Shown here: positions 5,380 to 12,824 of the stretch, piece by piece
Numbering within the stretch: position 1 is the first letter of the stretch
Layout: each line of letters begins with the position of its first letter
Made by a program: the position numbers and the translations under genes
Assembly (NCBI GenBank): GCA_029824495.1
Contig: JALGXY010000232.1
Coordinates: 1 to 12,824, forward strand
Direction of reading: 5' to 3'
Source: Fimbriimonadia bacterium
GTDB lineage: Bacteria; Armatimonadota; Fimbriimonadia; Fimbriimonadales; Fimbriimonadaceae
DNA: 12,824 bases
Notes under the pieces: model-generated
Told to the model about the DNA's origin: nothing
Seen by the model: the letters and a program-made list of their open reading frames with translations, nothing else
Database searches by the model: none

Positions 5380-7528
5380 GTTTGGCGGGATGGATCTTTA
5401 CTGACAGCAGCTTGACCGGACGGTCGGCTGCTGTCTCTATTCTGATATAGCGAGCCTGAGCGGTCTGTGTCACGTACGAGAGAACAGTGCGGCCATTCTT
5501 GACCTGAGCCCGGGATGGAGCATCAATCTCTCGAATCCAGGTACGGGCTTGAGCCACACGCTGCCCGGTCTGATAAGTCCGGATGGTCAGCTCATCCCAC
5601 GGGGTTCCCTCGAATTCCAGAACAATAGCGCCGATCAGGCGATCACGCCCGATATCGATGTCGAGCCAGTAGGGAGAACCACCAGGAATCTGAATTCCAG
5701 TGGCGTTCTCAGCATCCTCGTCGAACAGGGACTGAATCTGAGCTGGGAAATGGTCCAACGAGTCCTCTGCAGCCGCATCGGCCGTCATATTGCGATCCCA
5801 GTCAACCGGGTTCGACGCCAGCATCACCCTCGCTTCGAGGTTGGCCGAGCCGCCTGGATTACGCAGAGCTTCTGCAGCGAGTCTGTGCCAGGAGACTGGA
5901 TAGACCGTCTCTGCTCCATTTTTTGTGATTTTCAAGAGCAGCCAACCATTTGAAAGATCTTTGGCGAGGTCGCCGAAGAACGAGTCTCGGCCCAATGAAC
6001 TAGGCGTCAAAATCAGTGATCCTCCGATCACCTCCTCTTCCCCGAGCACTTCGCCGATCTCTTGAAACGACCCGTCGGGACGCCGCACGGCCTGTTGAAT
6101 TGAGACCGCGGCATCCGAAATGGTCTGTCCACCTGGATCGAACATCCGAATCAGAACTGCTGCGGGCAGGGCGGCCGTTCTTGCGTCACGCTCATCACCA
6201 ACTTTGCCAATCAGATGCTGCAGGACCGCAACCTCAGCTCGTCCAATCAGTTTCTGCTCTGGCAGCGGGGCCTGGCCTCGCAGCCGATCTGGCCAAGAGA
6301 GATCGGTCATCGGCACCATACTTAAGAGCAGCCCATCGTCGCGTGTGTCTTTGGTGCGGCTGAATCCGACAAGAGCTTCGACAATTCTGAAGGCGAGAGT
6401 CTCTTCGTTCAGCGACTGAGCCTTCTCCTCGCTGATCATCACGAGAGCGTCGTTGGTGCTGCTTACAAAACGCACACGCTCCAGAGTGCCTCCTCGTGCA
6501 AACGAGGTCCGGCTGAAAGGGAAAAGATGAGAGTTCAGGCGGTCCACGGCACGTCTCAACAGGTCGTCAGAGAGCTGAGAGCGCTGGTCGAGTGCAACCG
6601 GAATGCCCTGCATCGGCACCCGCATGACATCGTTGCGAGAATCGGCATCCGGACCGGCCGGGACAACCCTTACCTGCAGCTCGTTCAGGCGGTGGTCTGT
6701 ATCGTTGATGCGAATCGGCAGGTTTGCAGTGACTCTGCGCTCGCCGCCGACCTTGATCCCTTCCAGGGCAGTCTCGCTCTTCAGCTCGCCATCGACCAAG
6801 AACTGAACTTGAGCGCCCGCTGAATCGGCTGTCCCTCTGTTCTGAATGGTGAGGGTCCAATCGCTCGCTCCTGGGCTGGAAGGCACGGCTTCGTAAGCAA
6901 AGAGATCGGGTCCCATCTCTCCAGACGGTTCGGTTGTCAGCTCGATCTGCGGACCAAACACCATGTTTTCAGTGCTGACAAAGGCGCAGTAGCTGTCCAT
7001 GCTCAACCGCAGCCCTCCATTCTTGAGGGGGCTGTCGAGCATCTCCTGAAAAGCTGGGCCGAGGCCGCTGATCGTCAACGTCTGATCAACGATCGTCGCC
7101 GACCAGCCTGAGACCGGGGTCACATCTTGGGCGCCCTTCGCGCCGCCACCATTCCAGCCAACTCCTCTTCTCACCCCATTCCAGGTGGAGGCCAGTGCAG
7201 GAGCCTCGGCTCCTTCCTTGCGGTCGCCTCTTTCGGGTCCTTCAAACCAGTCACGGATCATTCGGTCAACTTTCTCGACATTGGGCTTGCCGCTCATCAA
7301 GGTCAGATGCAGCTTGGCATCGGTGATCTTGTGACCTGCCGGCACTTCGAGATGAAGCGCATTGTGCCGAATCAGAATCCCTTTGTCCTTGCCTCCGACG
7401 AGGGCCATGTCGCGGCCATAGTTCTGATCAGGATTCTGCTGATCGAGAAATGTGTCGGCGATCGGAGCCCTCGCCCCAACAAAAAGAAGCGGGTCCGCAA
7501 GGACGATTGCTGCGGCTGCGCAGATCAT
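5369..7528 (-). CDS. Large secreted protein with DNRLRE-like, CARDB-like and discoidin-like parts
   Basis: The 719-residue product is not recognised as a characterised protein. An N-terminal hydrophobic stretch (about 2-20, few positive charges) suggests export. Residues 21-200 resemble a DNRLRE-type surface domain (ADTFLDQQNPDQNYG, then KITDAKLHLTL and DWFEG). Residues about 208-303 resemble a CARDB/adhesion beta-sandwich (DWTLTIQNRGTADSAG, GIKVGGERRVTANLPI, SRNDVMRVP). Residues about 305-570 match nothing I know. The last ~145 residues look like a discoidin (F5/8 type C) sandwich: YWLDIDIGRDRLIGAIVLEF and, near the end, ARYIRIETAADRPVKLLSVK. Such modules usually bind sugars or surfaces. ATG 7528 is the first start after an in-frame stop at 7538-7540, and a GAGAGG lies 13 nt upstream. 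It is last in the pst run, 17 nt after the methyltransferase gene. A role in phosphate acquisition is only a guess from position. Confidence 0.75.
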   Translation of the reverse strand: MICAAAAIVLADPLLFVGARAPIADTFLDQQNPDQNYGRDMALVGGKDKGILIRHNALHLEVPAGHKITDAKLHLTLMSGKPNVEKVDRMIRDWFEGPERGDRKEGAEAPALASTWNGVRRGVGWNGGGAKGAQDVTPVSGWSATIVDQTLTISGLGPAFQEMLDSPLKNGGLRLSMDSYCAFVSTENMVFGPQIELTTEPSGEMGPDLFAYEAVPSSPGASDWTLTIQNRGTADSAGAQVQFLVDGELKSETALEGIKVGGERRVTANLPIRINDTDHRLNELQVRVVPAGPDADSRNDVMRVPMQGIPVALDQRSQLSDDLLRRAVDRLNSHLFPFSRTSFARGGTLERVRFVSSTNDALVMISEEKAQSLNEETLAFRIVEALVGFSRTKDTRDDGLLLSMVPMTDLSWPDRLRGQAPLPEQKLIGRAEVAVLQHLIGKVGDERDARTAALPAAVLIRMFDPGGQTISDAAVSIQQAVRRPDGSFQEIGEVLGEEEVIGGSLILTPSSLGRDSFFGDLAKDLSNGWLLLKITKNGAETVYPVSWHRLAAEALRNPGGSANLEARVMLASNPVDWDRNMTADAAAEDSLDHFPAQIQSLFDEDAENATGIQIPGGSPYWLDIDIGRDRLIGAIVLEFEGTPWDELTIRTYQTGQRVAQARTWIREIDAPSRAQVKNGRTVLSYVTQTAQARYIRIETAADRPVKLLSVKIHPAKRKS

Positions 7529-7545
7529 GTTCTCAGTTTAGCCTC

Positions 7546-8283
7546 TCAAGATTGAGACTTCCGAGCAGCGAAGTGGATTCGGTCACTTCGCCGATTTGGC
7601 GGATCGAGGGTGTAGCTGTCGTAGAGGTGGATCTCCGGGAATCCGGCAAGAGCCAGCATTGTGGAGATCTCTTCGACCGTATGGGCGCGCTGAACATGCA
7701 CCTCCTCCAAAACCTCTCTGCCCTTCCAGAACTTCATCTGAACACGAATGATCTTTGTCTCAGGGTCGTATTCGCTCACCCACTTGTAGCGGATCTTGGA
7801 GGCTTGACGCAGATCCTCTTGCGTGAACATGTCCTGCTCAAATGCGTACGCTGTGTTGATATCGAACACAAAGAGCCCGTCTGGCTTGATATGTTTTCCA
7901 ATCTGCCTGATCGCCATCTCCAGCCGCTTTGGGTCGGTGATGTAGTTCAGGCTGTCAAAGAAGGAGTAGGCGGCATCGAACTGGCGGCCCAGATCGAGTT
8001 CCGCAGCATCTGCCACGGTGTAGTCGATCTGCCGTTTCGTCTTTTTCGCCTTGCGGCGAGCCTCGCCGATCATCGGCTCTGAAAGATCGAATCCAGCCAC
8101 CTCGTAGCCAGCCTCATCGAACATGTCTGCGGCGGTGCCTGTCCCGCAGCAGACATCGAGCAGGGTGTCAGGCTCTGCCCCATGCTGAGCGAAGAGCAGG
8201 CGCGTGTAGCCCACCCACATCTCGTAGGGGACAGAAGACATCAGAACGTCGTAGTGCGGCGCTATCGGCCCAAAACTCGCCAC
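7546..8283 (-). CDS. Class I SAM-dependent methyltransferase
   Basis: This 245-residue protein has a Rossmann-fold methyltransferase core. Motif I is LLDVCCGTGTAADMF (41-55). Motif II is GFDLSEPMIGEARRKA (64-79), where the Asp would bind the ribose of S-adenosylmethionine. Motif III is VADAAELD (90-97). Motif IV is FDAAYSFFDSLNYI (102-115), and a later strand reads GLFVFDIN (136-143). The opening FGPIAPHYDVLM is typical of small-molecule and quinone-type methyltransferases, but the substrate cannot be told from sequence. The start is GTG (8283), 14 nt after the pstA stop, with no clear Shine-Dalgarno (AGGG is 15 nt away). It takes the place where pstB would normally be in a pst operon; any link with phosphate uptake is inference from co-location. 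Confidence 0.9.
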   Translation of the reverse strand: MASFGPIAPHYDVLMSSVPYEMWVGYTRLLFAQHGAEPDTLLDVCCGTGTAADMFDEAGYEVAGFDLSEPMIGEARRKAKKTKRQIDYTVADAAELDLGRQFDAAYSFFDSLNYITDPKRLEMAIRQIGKHIKPDGLFVFDINTAYAFEQDMFTQEDLRQASKIRYKWVSEYDPETKIIRVQMKFWKGREVLEEVHVQRAHTVEEISTMLALAGFPEIHLYDSYTLDPPNRRSDRIHFAARKSQS

Positions 8284-8297
8284 TAGCTGATTCTGCC

Positions 8298-9188
8298 CTA
8301 ATGCTTGCTCTGCGATCTAGCTCGAATGATGATTGCGACAGAGTTGAGAAGGATCAGAGTGCCGAGGAGAACGATGATTCCCGCAGCTGCAACCTCGTGA
8401 AACTCTTCCTGGGGGCGGCTCGACCACTCATAGATCTGAACCGGCATGACCGTAAACATGGAGTCGAGGCTCTCAGGAGTCTTGGCGATAAAGGTGACTG
8501 CGCCGATTGCGATCAGCGGCGCAGTCTCACCAATAGCCCTTGAGATGCTCAAGATAATGCCCGTGATGATTCCCGGCATCGCGTTTGGCAGCACCTGTTT
8601 GGCCACCGTCTGCCATCGGGTCGCCCCCAGGGCAAGCGAGCCCTCGTAGATCGCCTTCGGCACAGCTCTGATCGCCTCTTGTGAAACGACGATGATGACG
8701 GGGAGGATCAGCAGCGCCATCGTCAGTCCACCCGCCAGAACAGACCGCCCCATTTCAAAGGTTCGGACAAACAGAGCGAGTCCGAGCAGTCCATACACGA
8801 TCGAAGGGACACCGGCAAGGTTCGCGATATTGAGCTGAATAAACTGGGAGAGCTTGTTCCGTTTTGACGTGAACATCTCGAGATAGACAGCAGCAGCAAC
8901 ACCGACAGGAACAGCGACGCCCGCCGTAACACCAATCACCCAGAGAGAGCCGAAAATGCCAGCCTTCATGCCAGCCTTTGCAGGCCTGCGCGAGGGGAAA
9001 TTCTGGAAGAGCTCACTGTTGACTCTGGCCCAGCCATCCTTGAATATCGAATAGAGGAGGAATGCCAGGAATGCACATGCGATGATGATCCCCATCATGC
9101 AGATGAACTTGAATGACTTTTCCCAGAATTTGCGTGATCCAGAGACCTGGACTGTCAGGTCAATATCAACAGATTGAACACTCGCCAT
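8298..9188 (-). CDS. pstA: Phosphate ABC transporter permease PstA
   Basis: This 296-residue inner-membrane permease of the high-affinity phosphate transporter PstSCAB forms the translocation channel with PstC. About six hydrophobic helices are visible (first at 28-47). The segment NLAGVPSIVYGLLGLALF (123-140) is diagnostic of Pst permeases. The cytoplasmic EAA loop that contacts the ATPase is at about 182-222 (EGSLALGATRWQTVAKQVLP, followed by SRAIGETAPLI). The ATG overlaps the pstC stop codon (TGATG) and has a good Shine-Dalgarno, AAGGAG at 9200-9195, 6 nt upstream, so translational coupling to pstC is likely. The stop is TAG, 14 nt before the methyltransferase gene. Confidence 0.97.
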   Translation of the reverse strand: MASVQSVDIDLTVQVSGSRKFWEKSFKFICMMGIIIACAFLAFLLYSIFKDGWARVNSELFQNFPSRRPAKAGMKAGIFGSLWVIGVTAGVAVPVGVAAAVYLEMFTSKRNKLSQFIQLNIANLAGVPSIVYGLLGLALFVRTFEMGRSVLAGGLTMALLILPVIIVVSQEAIRAVPKAIYEGSLALGATRWQTVAKQVLPNAMPGIITGIILSISRAIGETAPLIAIGAVTFIAKTPESLDSMFTVMPVQIYEWSSRPQEEFHEVAAAGIIVLLGTLILLNSVAIIIRARSQSKH

Positions 9189-10132
9189 CAGTAGCTCCTT
9201 GCGTATTTCTTGACCAGACGTCGCGCGATTAGATTGAGACCGAGCGTGATGAGGAAGAGCGTAGTGCCCACTGCGAATAGAGTCAGATAGGCGGGGCTGT
9301 CAGCCGGCGTATCGCCTTTGGTCGTCTGCACGATAAATGCAGTCATCGTCTGGATCGAATCGCCAGGGTTGACGGTCATTTTCGGCAGAGCACCAGCCGC
9401 CAGCGTGACTGCCATCGTTTCGCCAATTGCTCGCGAGATCGCCAGGATAAATGCCGCCATGATGCCGCTGAGAGCTGACGGAAGAAGGATCTTCTTGATC
9501 ACCTCAAAATTGGTTGAGCCGAGCGCCTTTCCACCCTCTCGAAGAGATTTTGGAACAGACATGATCGCGTCGTCACACAGTGACGCGACCAGAGGCAGGG
9601 TCATGATGCCGACAACGATCGAAGCGCTGGCCGCGTTGTAGACATTCACCGTCTCTGGGCTGAACATATTGCGCAGCACCGGAGTGATATGGAACAGGGC
9701 GAAGTAGCCGTAGACGATTGTCGGGATGCCAGCCAAGACCTCAAGGATCGGCTTGACAATCTTTCTGACGATAGGCTTGGCATATTCGGAAAGATAGATC
9801 GCACTGGCCAGCCCCAGCGGCAGAGCCACAAGAGCAGCCCCAACAGTGATGAGAAGCGAACCATTGAGCAGCGGCAGAACGCCGAATTTGGCCGGAGTGA
9901 ATGTCGGCCCCCACTCACGGCCGGTCAGATACTCTTTGACGGTGACGCCGCTCTGAAAAAACGCGATCGTCTCCCTGCCTAAAAGGTAGATGATGCTGAA
10001 AGTGACAAGAATCGAAAGAAATGCACAAAGAAAACAGAAGACTTTGTAGAGCGTTTCTCGCGAACGAAGCCAAGAGAACCTGCGTTGAAACAGGTTCTCT
10101 TGACGGGTCGAGTTTTCAGCAGCAGCGGCCAC
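9188..10132 (-). CDS. pstC: Phosphate ABC transporter permease PstC
   Basis: This 314-residue inner-membrane permease pairs with PstA in the phosphate transporter. The first membrane helix is at about 31-51. The periplasmic segment YLTGREWGPTFTPAKFGVLP (69-88) and the motif EVLAGIPTIVYGYFALF (131-147) are typical of PstC. The EAA loop is at about 199-236 (EGGKALGSTNFEVIKKILLP, followed by SRAIGETMAV). The start is GTG at 10132, 9 nt after the pstS stop codon, with no recognisable Shine-Dalgarno (the upstream bases read TTAAGACC). Its TGA overlaps the pstA start. It would be co-transcribed with pstS. Confidence 0.97.
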   Translation of the reverse strand: MAAAAENSTRQENLFQRRFSWLRSRETLYKVFCFLCAFLSILVTFSIIYLLGRETIAFFQSGVTVKEYLTGREWGPTFTPAKFGVLPLLNGSLLITVGAALVALPLGLASAIYLSEYAKPIVRKIVKPILEVLAGIPTIVYGYFALFHITPVLRNMFSPETVNVYNAASASIVVGIMTLPLVASLCDDAIMSVPKSLREGGKALGSTNFEVIKKILLPSALSGIMAAFILAISRAIGETMAVTLAAGALPKMTVNPGDSIQTMTAFIVQTTKGDTPADSPAYLTLFAVGTTLFLITLGLNLIARRLVKKYARSY

Positions 10133-10141
10133 GGTCTTAAC

Positions 10142-11152
10142 TTAGCTAGACAGGATCTCTTCGAAGGTCTTTCCTTCAGTGTGACCAGAGAATCTCGAAC
10201 CTGAAACGCGTTCGTCGAAGTGCACCTGGATCATATCGAGGAAGTTTTGCGGAATTGAGACATAGCCGACCTCGTCGACCAGCTCAGATCCGTCGCCCAG
10301 AAGAAAATCTACAACTGCTGCAACAGTCGGATTTGCGTCGGCCTTGTCGACCCGAACGTAGATGAAGAGCGGTCGTGACAGAGGTGAGTACTCTCCCGAC
10401 TTGATCGTATCCATGGTCGGCAGAACCGGTCCGCTTCCGCCATCGATTGCAACAGCGGCCAGCTTGCCCTTATTCTCTTCATAGTAGGCAAACCCAAAGT
10501 AGCCGAGCGCTCCTTTCTGGCCAGCAACGCCTTGGACGAGAACGTTGTCATCTTCGCTGGCAGAATAGTCAGATCGGCTTGCCCCGCCTTCGCCGTTGAT
10601 CACCTCGGTGAAGTAATCAAAAGTTCCTGAATCTGTGCCGGGACCGTAAAGGCTGAGCGGCATGTCAGGGAACCCTTCGCGCACCTGGTTCCAGTTCTGG
10701 ACTGTACTGCCTGGCTCCCAGATCTTGTTCAGTTCTGCAACAGTTAGATTCGTCGCCCAATCGTTGTCCGGATTGATCACCACGGTCAATCCATCAAAGG
10801 CGCAGGGGATCTCAACGAAATCGATCTCTCCCGCAATCAGCTTCTCATTCTCAGAGTCCTTGATCGGTCGTGATGCCATCGTGATGTCCGTCTCACCAGC
10901 GATGAACTTCTTAAAGCCGCCGCCTGTGCCGGAGGTGCCCATCGCGATGTTGGCGTTCGGATTCTCGAGCATCATCTCCTCAGAGATCGCCTCCATGATT
11001 GGAGTCACGGTTGAAGAACCGTCGATCACTACTGTGCCAGTCAGTCCCTCCCCGGAGCTTGAGCCGCCAGAGCAGCCGACTGCAGAAAATGAAATCAGCA
11101 CAGCAGCACCGGCAGCTGCCGCAGTTGAGTGAACAAGGTTGAAACCTCTCAT
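10142..11152 (-). CDS. pstS: Phosphate-binding lipoprotein PstS
   Basis: This 336-residue extracytoplasmic substrate-binding protein delivers phosphate to PstCA. The signal peptide ends in a lipobox at Cys27 (SFSAVGC), so the protein is probably lipid-anchored. Phosphate-site motifs are visible: DGSSTVTP (44-51), GTSGTGGGFKKF (72-83), ASRPIK (93-98) and GPGTDSGTFDYF (170-181), with GALGYFGFAYYEEN (214-227) further on. The same frame is open up to ATG 11224, but starting there would add 24 charged residues before the signal peptide and overlap acpS; ATG 11152 gives a normal lipoprotein signal. The candidate -10 CATAAT ends only 7 nt before this ATG, suggesting a leaderless mRNA. It is first of the pst genes, 55 bp after acpS, behind TTAAC-type repeats that suggest phosphate control. 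Confidence 0.96.
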   Translation of the reverse strand: MRGFNLVHSTAAAAGAAVLISFSAVGCSGGSSSGEGLTGTVVIDGSSTVTPIMEAISEEMMLENPNANIAMGTSGTGGGFKKFIAGETDITMASRPIKDSENEKLIAGEIDFVEIPCAFDGLTVVINPDNDWATNLTVAELNKIWEPGSTVQNWNQVREGFPDMPLSLYGPGTDSGTFDYFTEVINGEGGASRSDYSASEDDNVLVQGVAGQKGALGYFGFAYYEENKGKLAAVAIDGGSGPVLPTMDTIKSGEYSPLSRPLFIYVRVDKADANPTVAAVVDFLLGDGSELVDEVGYVSIPQNFLDMIQVHFDERVSGSRFSGHTEGKTFEEILSS

Positions 11153-11159
11153 CACCCAG

Positions 11160-11165
11160 ATTATG
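11160..11165 (-). promoter_or_regulatory. Candidate -10 element of the pst genes
   Basis: CATAAT on the minus strand (5 of 6 to TATAAT) ends 7 nt before the pstS ATG at 11152. There is no -35 at the normal distance, as expected for an activator-dependent promoter. Transcription would begin at or just before the start codon. Confidence 0.45.
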
Positions 11166-11183
11166 CGATCTTGAGTTGATCGC
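11165..11183. promoter_or_regulatory. Dyad GCGATC-N7-GATCGC in the pstS promoter
   Basis: A perfect 6-bp inverted repeat with a 7-bp spacer lies between the TTAAC repeats and the -10 element, touching its first base. It could be an operator, or a small hairpin at the end of the acpS transcript; no T tract follows. Its function is unknown. Confidence 0.4.
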
Positions 11184-11185
11184 TT

Positions 11186-11211
11186 CTTTAAGGCAATGTT
11201 AAGAAGGTTAA
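11186..11211 (-). promoter_or_regulatory. pstS: Candidate Pho box (TTAAC-type direct repeats) upstream of pstS
   Basis: The minus strand reads TTAACC (11211-11206), TTAACA (11202-11197) and TTAAAG (11191-11186). The last two have an 11-bp period, one helical turn, and a weak third copy ATCAAC follows 11 bp on. Known Pho boxes in several phyla are direct repeats of TTAACA- or CTTAACCT-like units bound by the PhoB/PhoP/SphR response regulator. Position upstream of pstS supports the reading. The first repeat overlaps the acpS stop codon. Confidence 0.5.
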
Positions 11212-11546
11212 AGAGCTTCCACAATCGCTACAGCCGAGGCCATCGACCGCTCATGGGATATCGACACGATCACCCTCGACCCAAGTTCAATTTCGACCGT
11301 ATCTGCCAGCGTCACCACCGGACGCCCGTCCTTGTCATTCAAGATCTCGACGTCATGCCAATTGTTAAGATCCGGCAGGGCTTTTGATAATGCTTCTTTG
11401 GCAGCCCAGCGGCCCGCAACCCTCTCAGGCGTTGTGCAGACCTGCTCTTCTGCGGGGGTCAGAATTCGCTTGACGAACGCCGGGTTTGCCATCGCTTCTT
11501 CTATCCGGGCGATCTCCACAAGGTCGGTGCCGATGCCGATGATCAC
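11208..11546 (-). CDS. acpS: Holo-[acyl-carrier-protein] synthase AcpS
   Basis: This 112-residue enzyme transfers the 4'-phosphopantetheine group of coenzyme A to a serine of apo-acyl carrier protein, activating it for fatty acid synthesis. Family motifs are clear: GIGTDLVEIARIE (4-16) with the Mg-binding Asp8, GRWAAKEALSKAL (45-57) with Glu51, and VSISHERSMASAVAI near the C-terminus. Length is slightly below the usual 120-130. The start is GTG at 11546, overlapping the stop of the upstream Fe-S gene (GTGA), with GAGG 4 nt before it; translational coupling is likely. The stop codon lies inside the candidate Pho box of pstS. Confidence 0.96.
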   Translation of the reverse strand: MIIGIGTDLVEIARIEEAMANPAFVKRILTPAEEQVCTTPERVAGRWAAKEALSKALPDLNNWHDVEILNDKDGRPVVTLADTVEIELGSRVIVSISHERSMASAVAIVEAL

Positions 11547-12824
11547 TTGTCCTCGTTTGCTTCTGCCAGCAGCTCAGCCATATCGACCAGGTTGATCTCA
11601 TCGTGACCCTCTGTACTGAGACCCGCATCGAGCATGATCCGGCAGAACGGGCAGGAGACAGCAACGGTCTTTGCGCCTGTGTCGACAAGCTCGTTGATCC
11701 TCACACTGCTCGGCCGCGACTCTGGATCATCATCCATCCACATCATGCCGCCGCCTGCGCCGCAGCAGAGGGTTTTGTGGGCGCGGTGCTCAGGTTCTGC
11801 CAAGACACCGGGCTTCTCCGGACCATCCTCCAGATACTTCTGAATTGCAGCCTTGTCTCTGTCATATTCAGATCGATCGCCGACCAGCAGCCGCGGTGCA
11901 TTGCTCTCATTGTTGACCCTGGCCAGATAGCACGGGTCGTGATAGGTGACTTCGCCCTGCCCGGGGCTTGCCGATTCGCGCTTCCCTGCTTCGCCCAGCT
12001 CAGCCAGCAGTTGAGTGTGGTGCCAGACCTCGAGATCAGCCCCAAAATCGCCGTACTCATTCCGGAACGTATTGAGGCAGTGCGGGCAGGCCGTGACGAT
12101 CTTCTTGATGCCGTACCGGTCAAAAACTGTCTGGTTCTGCCCCTGCATCTCCTGGAAGGTGAACTCATCGCCCACCCGCCTTGCAGGATCGCCGGTGCAC
12201 GACTCCTCTTTGCCGAGACAGGCAAACTTAACCCCAGCTTTTTTGAGCAGCTTGGCCAACGCCTGCGTGGTCTTGACCGCCGCCGGGTCGGTCGCGCCGG
12301 CGCATCCCACCCAGAGGATCCAGTCGTATTCGACACCATTCCGAACCAGCGGGACATCGAGCCCCTTCATCCATTCCTCTTTCTTGTCTGGCTGCTCGCC
12401 CCAAGCGTGGCCAGTCGAACCGACCTGTCTCAGCATAGTCGCACTGGAGCCGGACAGCTTCCCTTCTGCCACCAGGTTCCGGCGGCCATCAACAATAAGA
12501 TCGACGTGCCGGATCAGCACCGGACACGCTTCAACACACGCATGACATGTGGTGCAGGACCAGAGCGCCTCTTCGGTCATCGCTTCGGTGACCGGCTTGT
12601 CTGTGCCAGCCACCGCAAAGAGATCAGCCACAACCTGTTTCGGGTTGAGACCCTTGCCTGCTCCGTAAGCTGGGCAGACCTCCATACACCGGCCACACGA
12701 CATACACGCATCGAGTGAAAGCAGATGCCAGCTCGAATAGTCTGCAGATTCGGTCGCCCCGATCTTGCCGGTCGCCTCGACCTCCTCCATCGTGATCTTA
12801 CGGAGATGTCCCATCGGCCGGTCG
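11543..12824 (-). CDS. CCG-domain iron-sulfur oxidoreductase (heterodisulfide-reductase-like; N-terminus cut by window edge)
   Basis: The frame is open to the right edge; counted from Met at 12814, 423 residues are visible. Two [4Fe-4S] ferredoxin motifs come first: CMSCGRCMEVCP (Cys37, 40, 43, 47) and CTTCHACVEACP (Cys87, 90, 93, 97). Two CCG (cysteine-rich, HdrB/GlpC/LutA-type) domains follow. The first runs from WVGCAG through GKEESCTGDPARR to TACPHCLNTF. The second has YHDPCYLARVNN, LCCGAGGGMMW and SCPFCRIMLD. The residues before Met (DRP) fit the continuing sequence of larger relatives that carry an N-terminal cytochrome b-like membrane domain, so Met 12814 is probably not the true start. 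Role: electron transfer between a flavoprotein dehydrogenase and the quinone pool or a disulfide; the partner is unknown. The TGA overlaps the acpS GTG. Confidence 0.9.
   Translation of the reverse strand, partial: DRPMGHLRKITMEEVEATGKIGATESADYSSWHLLSLDACMSCGRCMEVCPAYGAGKGLNPKQVVADLFAVAGTDKPVTEAMTEEALWSCTTCHACVEACPVLIRHVDLIVDGRRNLVAEGKLSGSSATMLRQVGSTGHAWGEQPDKKEEWMKGLDVPLVRNGVEYDWILWVGCAGATDPAAVKTTQALAKLLKKAGVKFACLGKEESCTGDPARRVGDEFTFQEMQGQNQTVFDRYGIKKIVTACPHCLNTFRNEYGDFGADLEVWHHTQLLAELGEAGKRESASPGQGEVTYHDPCYLARVNNESNAPRLLVGDRSEYDRDKAAIQKYLEDGPEKPGVLAEPEHRAHKTLCCGAGGGMMWMDDDPESRPSSVRINELVDTGAKTVAVSCPFCRIMLDAGLSTEGHDEINLVDMAELLAEANEDK

Noticed and set aside
11155..11224. Longer pstS start at ATG 11224
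   Set aside because: It would place 24 mostly polar residues before the lipoprotein signal peptide and overlap acpS and the promoter elements.
11603..12718. Plus-strand 371-codon open frame
   Set aside because: It is antisense to the Fe-S oxidoreductase, whose cysteine motifs are all on the minus strand.
1..12824. Mobile element, prophage, CRISPR or defence system
   Set aside because: No transposase, integrase, att-like direct repeats at the tRNA, regularly spaced repeats or defence-type domains were seen; all large genes fit core or housekeeping families or secreted proteins.

Overview
This looks like ordinary chromosomal DNA from a bacterium of the PVC group, most likely a Planctomycetota. 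The inference rests mainly on the left-edge gene, a large secreted DUF1587/1592/1588-type 'planctomycete cytochrome' protein. A general scarcity of Shine-Dalgarno sequences agrees with it. There are no insertion sequences, integrases, CRISPR arrays or phage genes, and base composition looks even throughout.

Layout from left to right. (1) Positions 1-2106, minus strand: the planctomycete-type cytochrome/DUF1592 protein, 702 codons in the window, cut at its C-terminus by the window edge. (2) A 45-bp divergent promoter region, then a plus-strand thioredoxin-type glutathione peroxidase (2152-2679). (3) A gene-free stretch (2680-3339) that begins with about 155 nt of almost continuous hairpins ending in a good intrinsic terminator. 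(4) Minus strand: tRNA-Arg(CCU) (4098-4173) with encoded CCA, followed after only 8 nt by a membrane protein (3340-4089) that resembles a rhomboid protease without its catalytic residues. (5) Plus strand: a secreted TolB/PD40-type beta-propeller (about 4312-5367), convergent with (6) a minus-strand run of genes.

The minus-strand run reads from the right edge leftward: a CCG-domain (heterodisulfide-reductase-like) iron-sulfur oxidoreductase (5' end outside the window), acpS, then pstS, pstC, pstA, a class I methyltransferase, and a 719-residue secreted protein with DNRLRE-like, CARDB-like and discoidin-like parts. Junctions are tight (GTGA and TGATG overlaps, gaps of 9-17 nt), except for 55 bp between acpS and pstS. 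That gap carries a candidate phosphate-responsive promoter: TTAAC-type direct repeats, a small dyad and a CATAAT -10. The pst genes encode the binding lipoprotein and the two permeases of the high-affinity phosphate transporter. The ATPase gene pstB and phoU are not next to them.

No clearly new multi-gene system is present. The points most worth a second look are the apparently inactive rhomboid-like protein fused transcriptionally to a tRNA, the hairpin cluster after the peroxidase gene, the pstS control region with a probable leaderless start, the unknown 719-residue secreted protein at the end of the pst run, and the 23-bp palindrome shared by two convergent stop codons.
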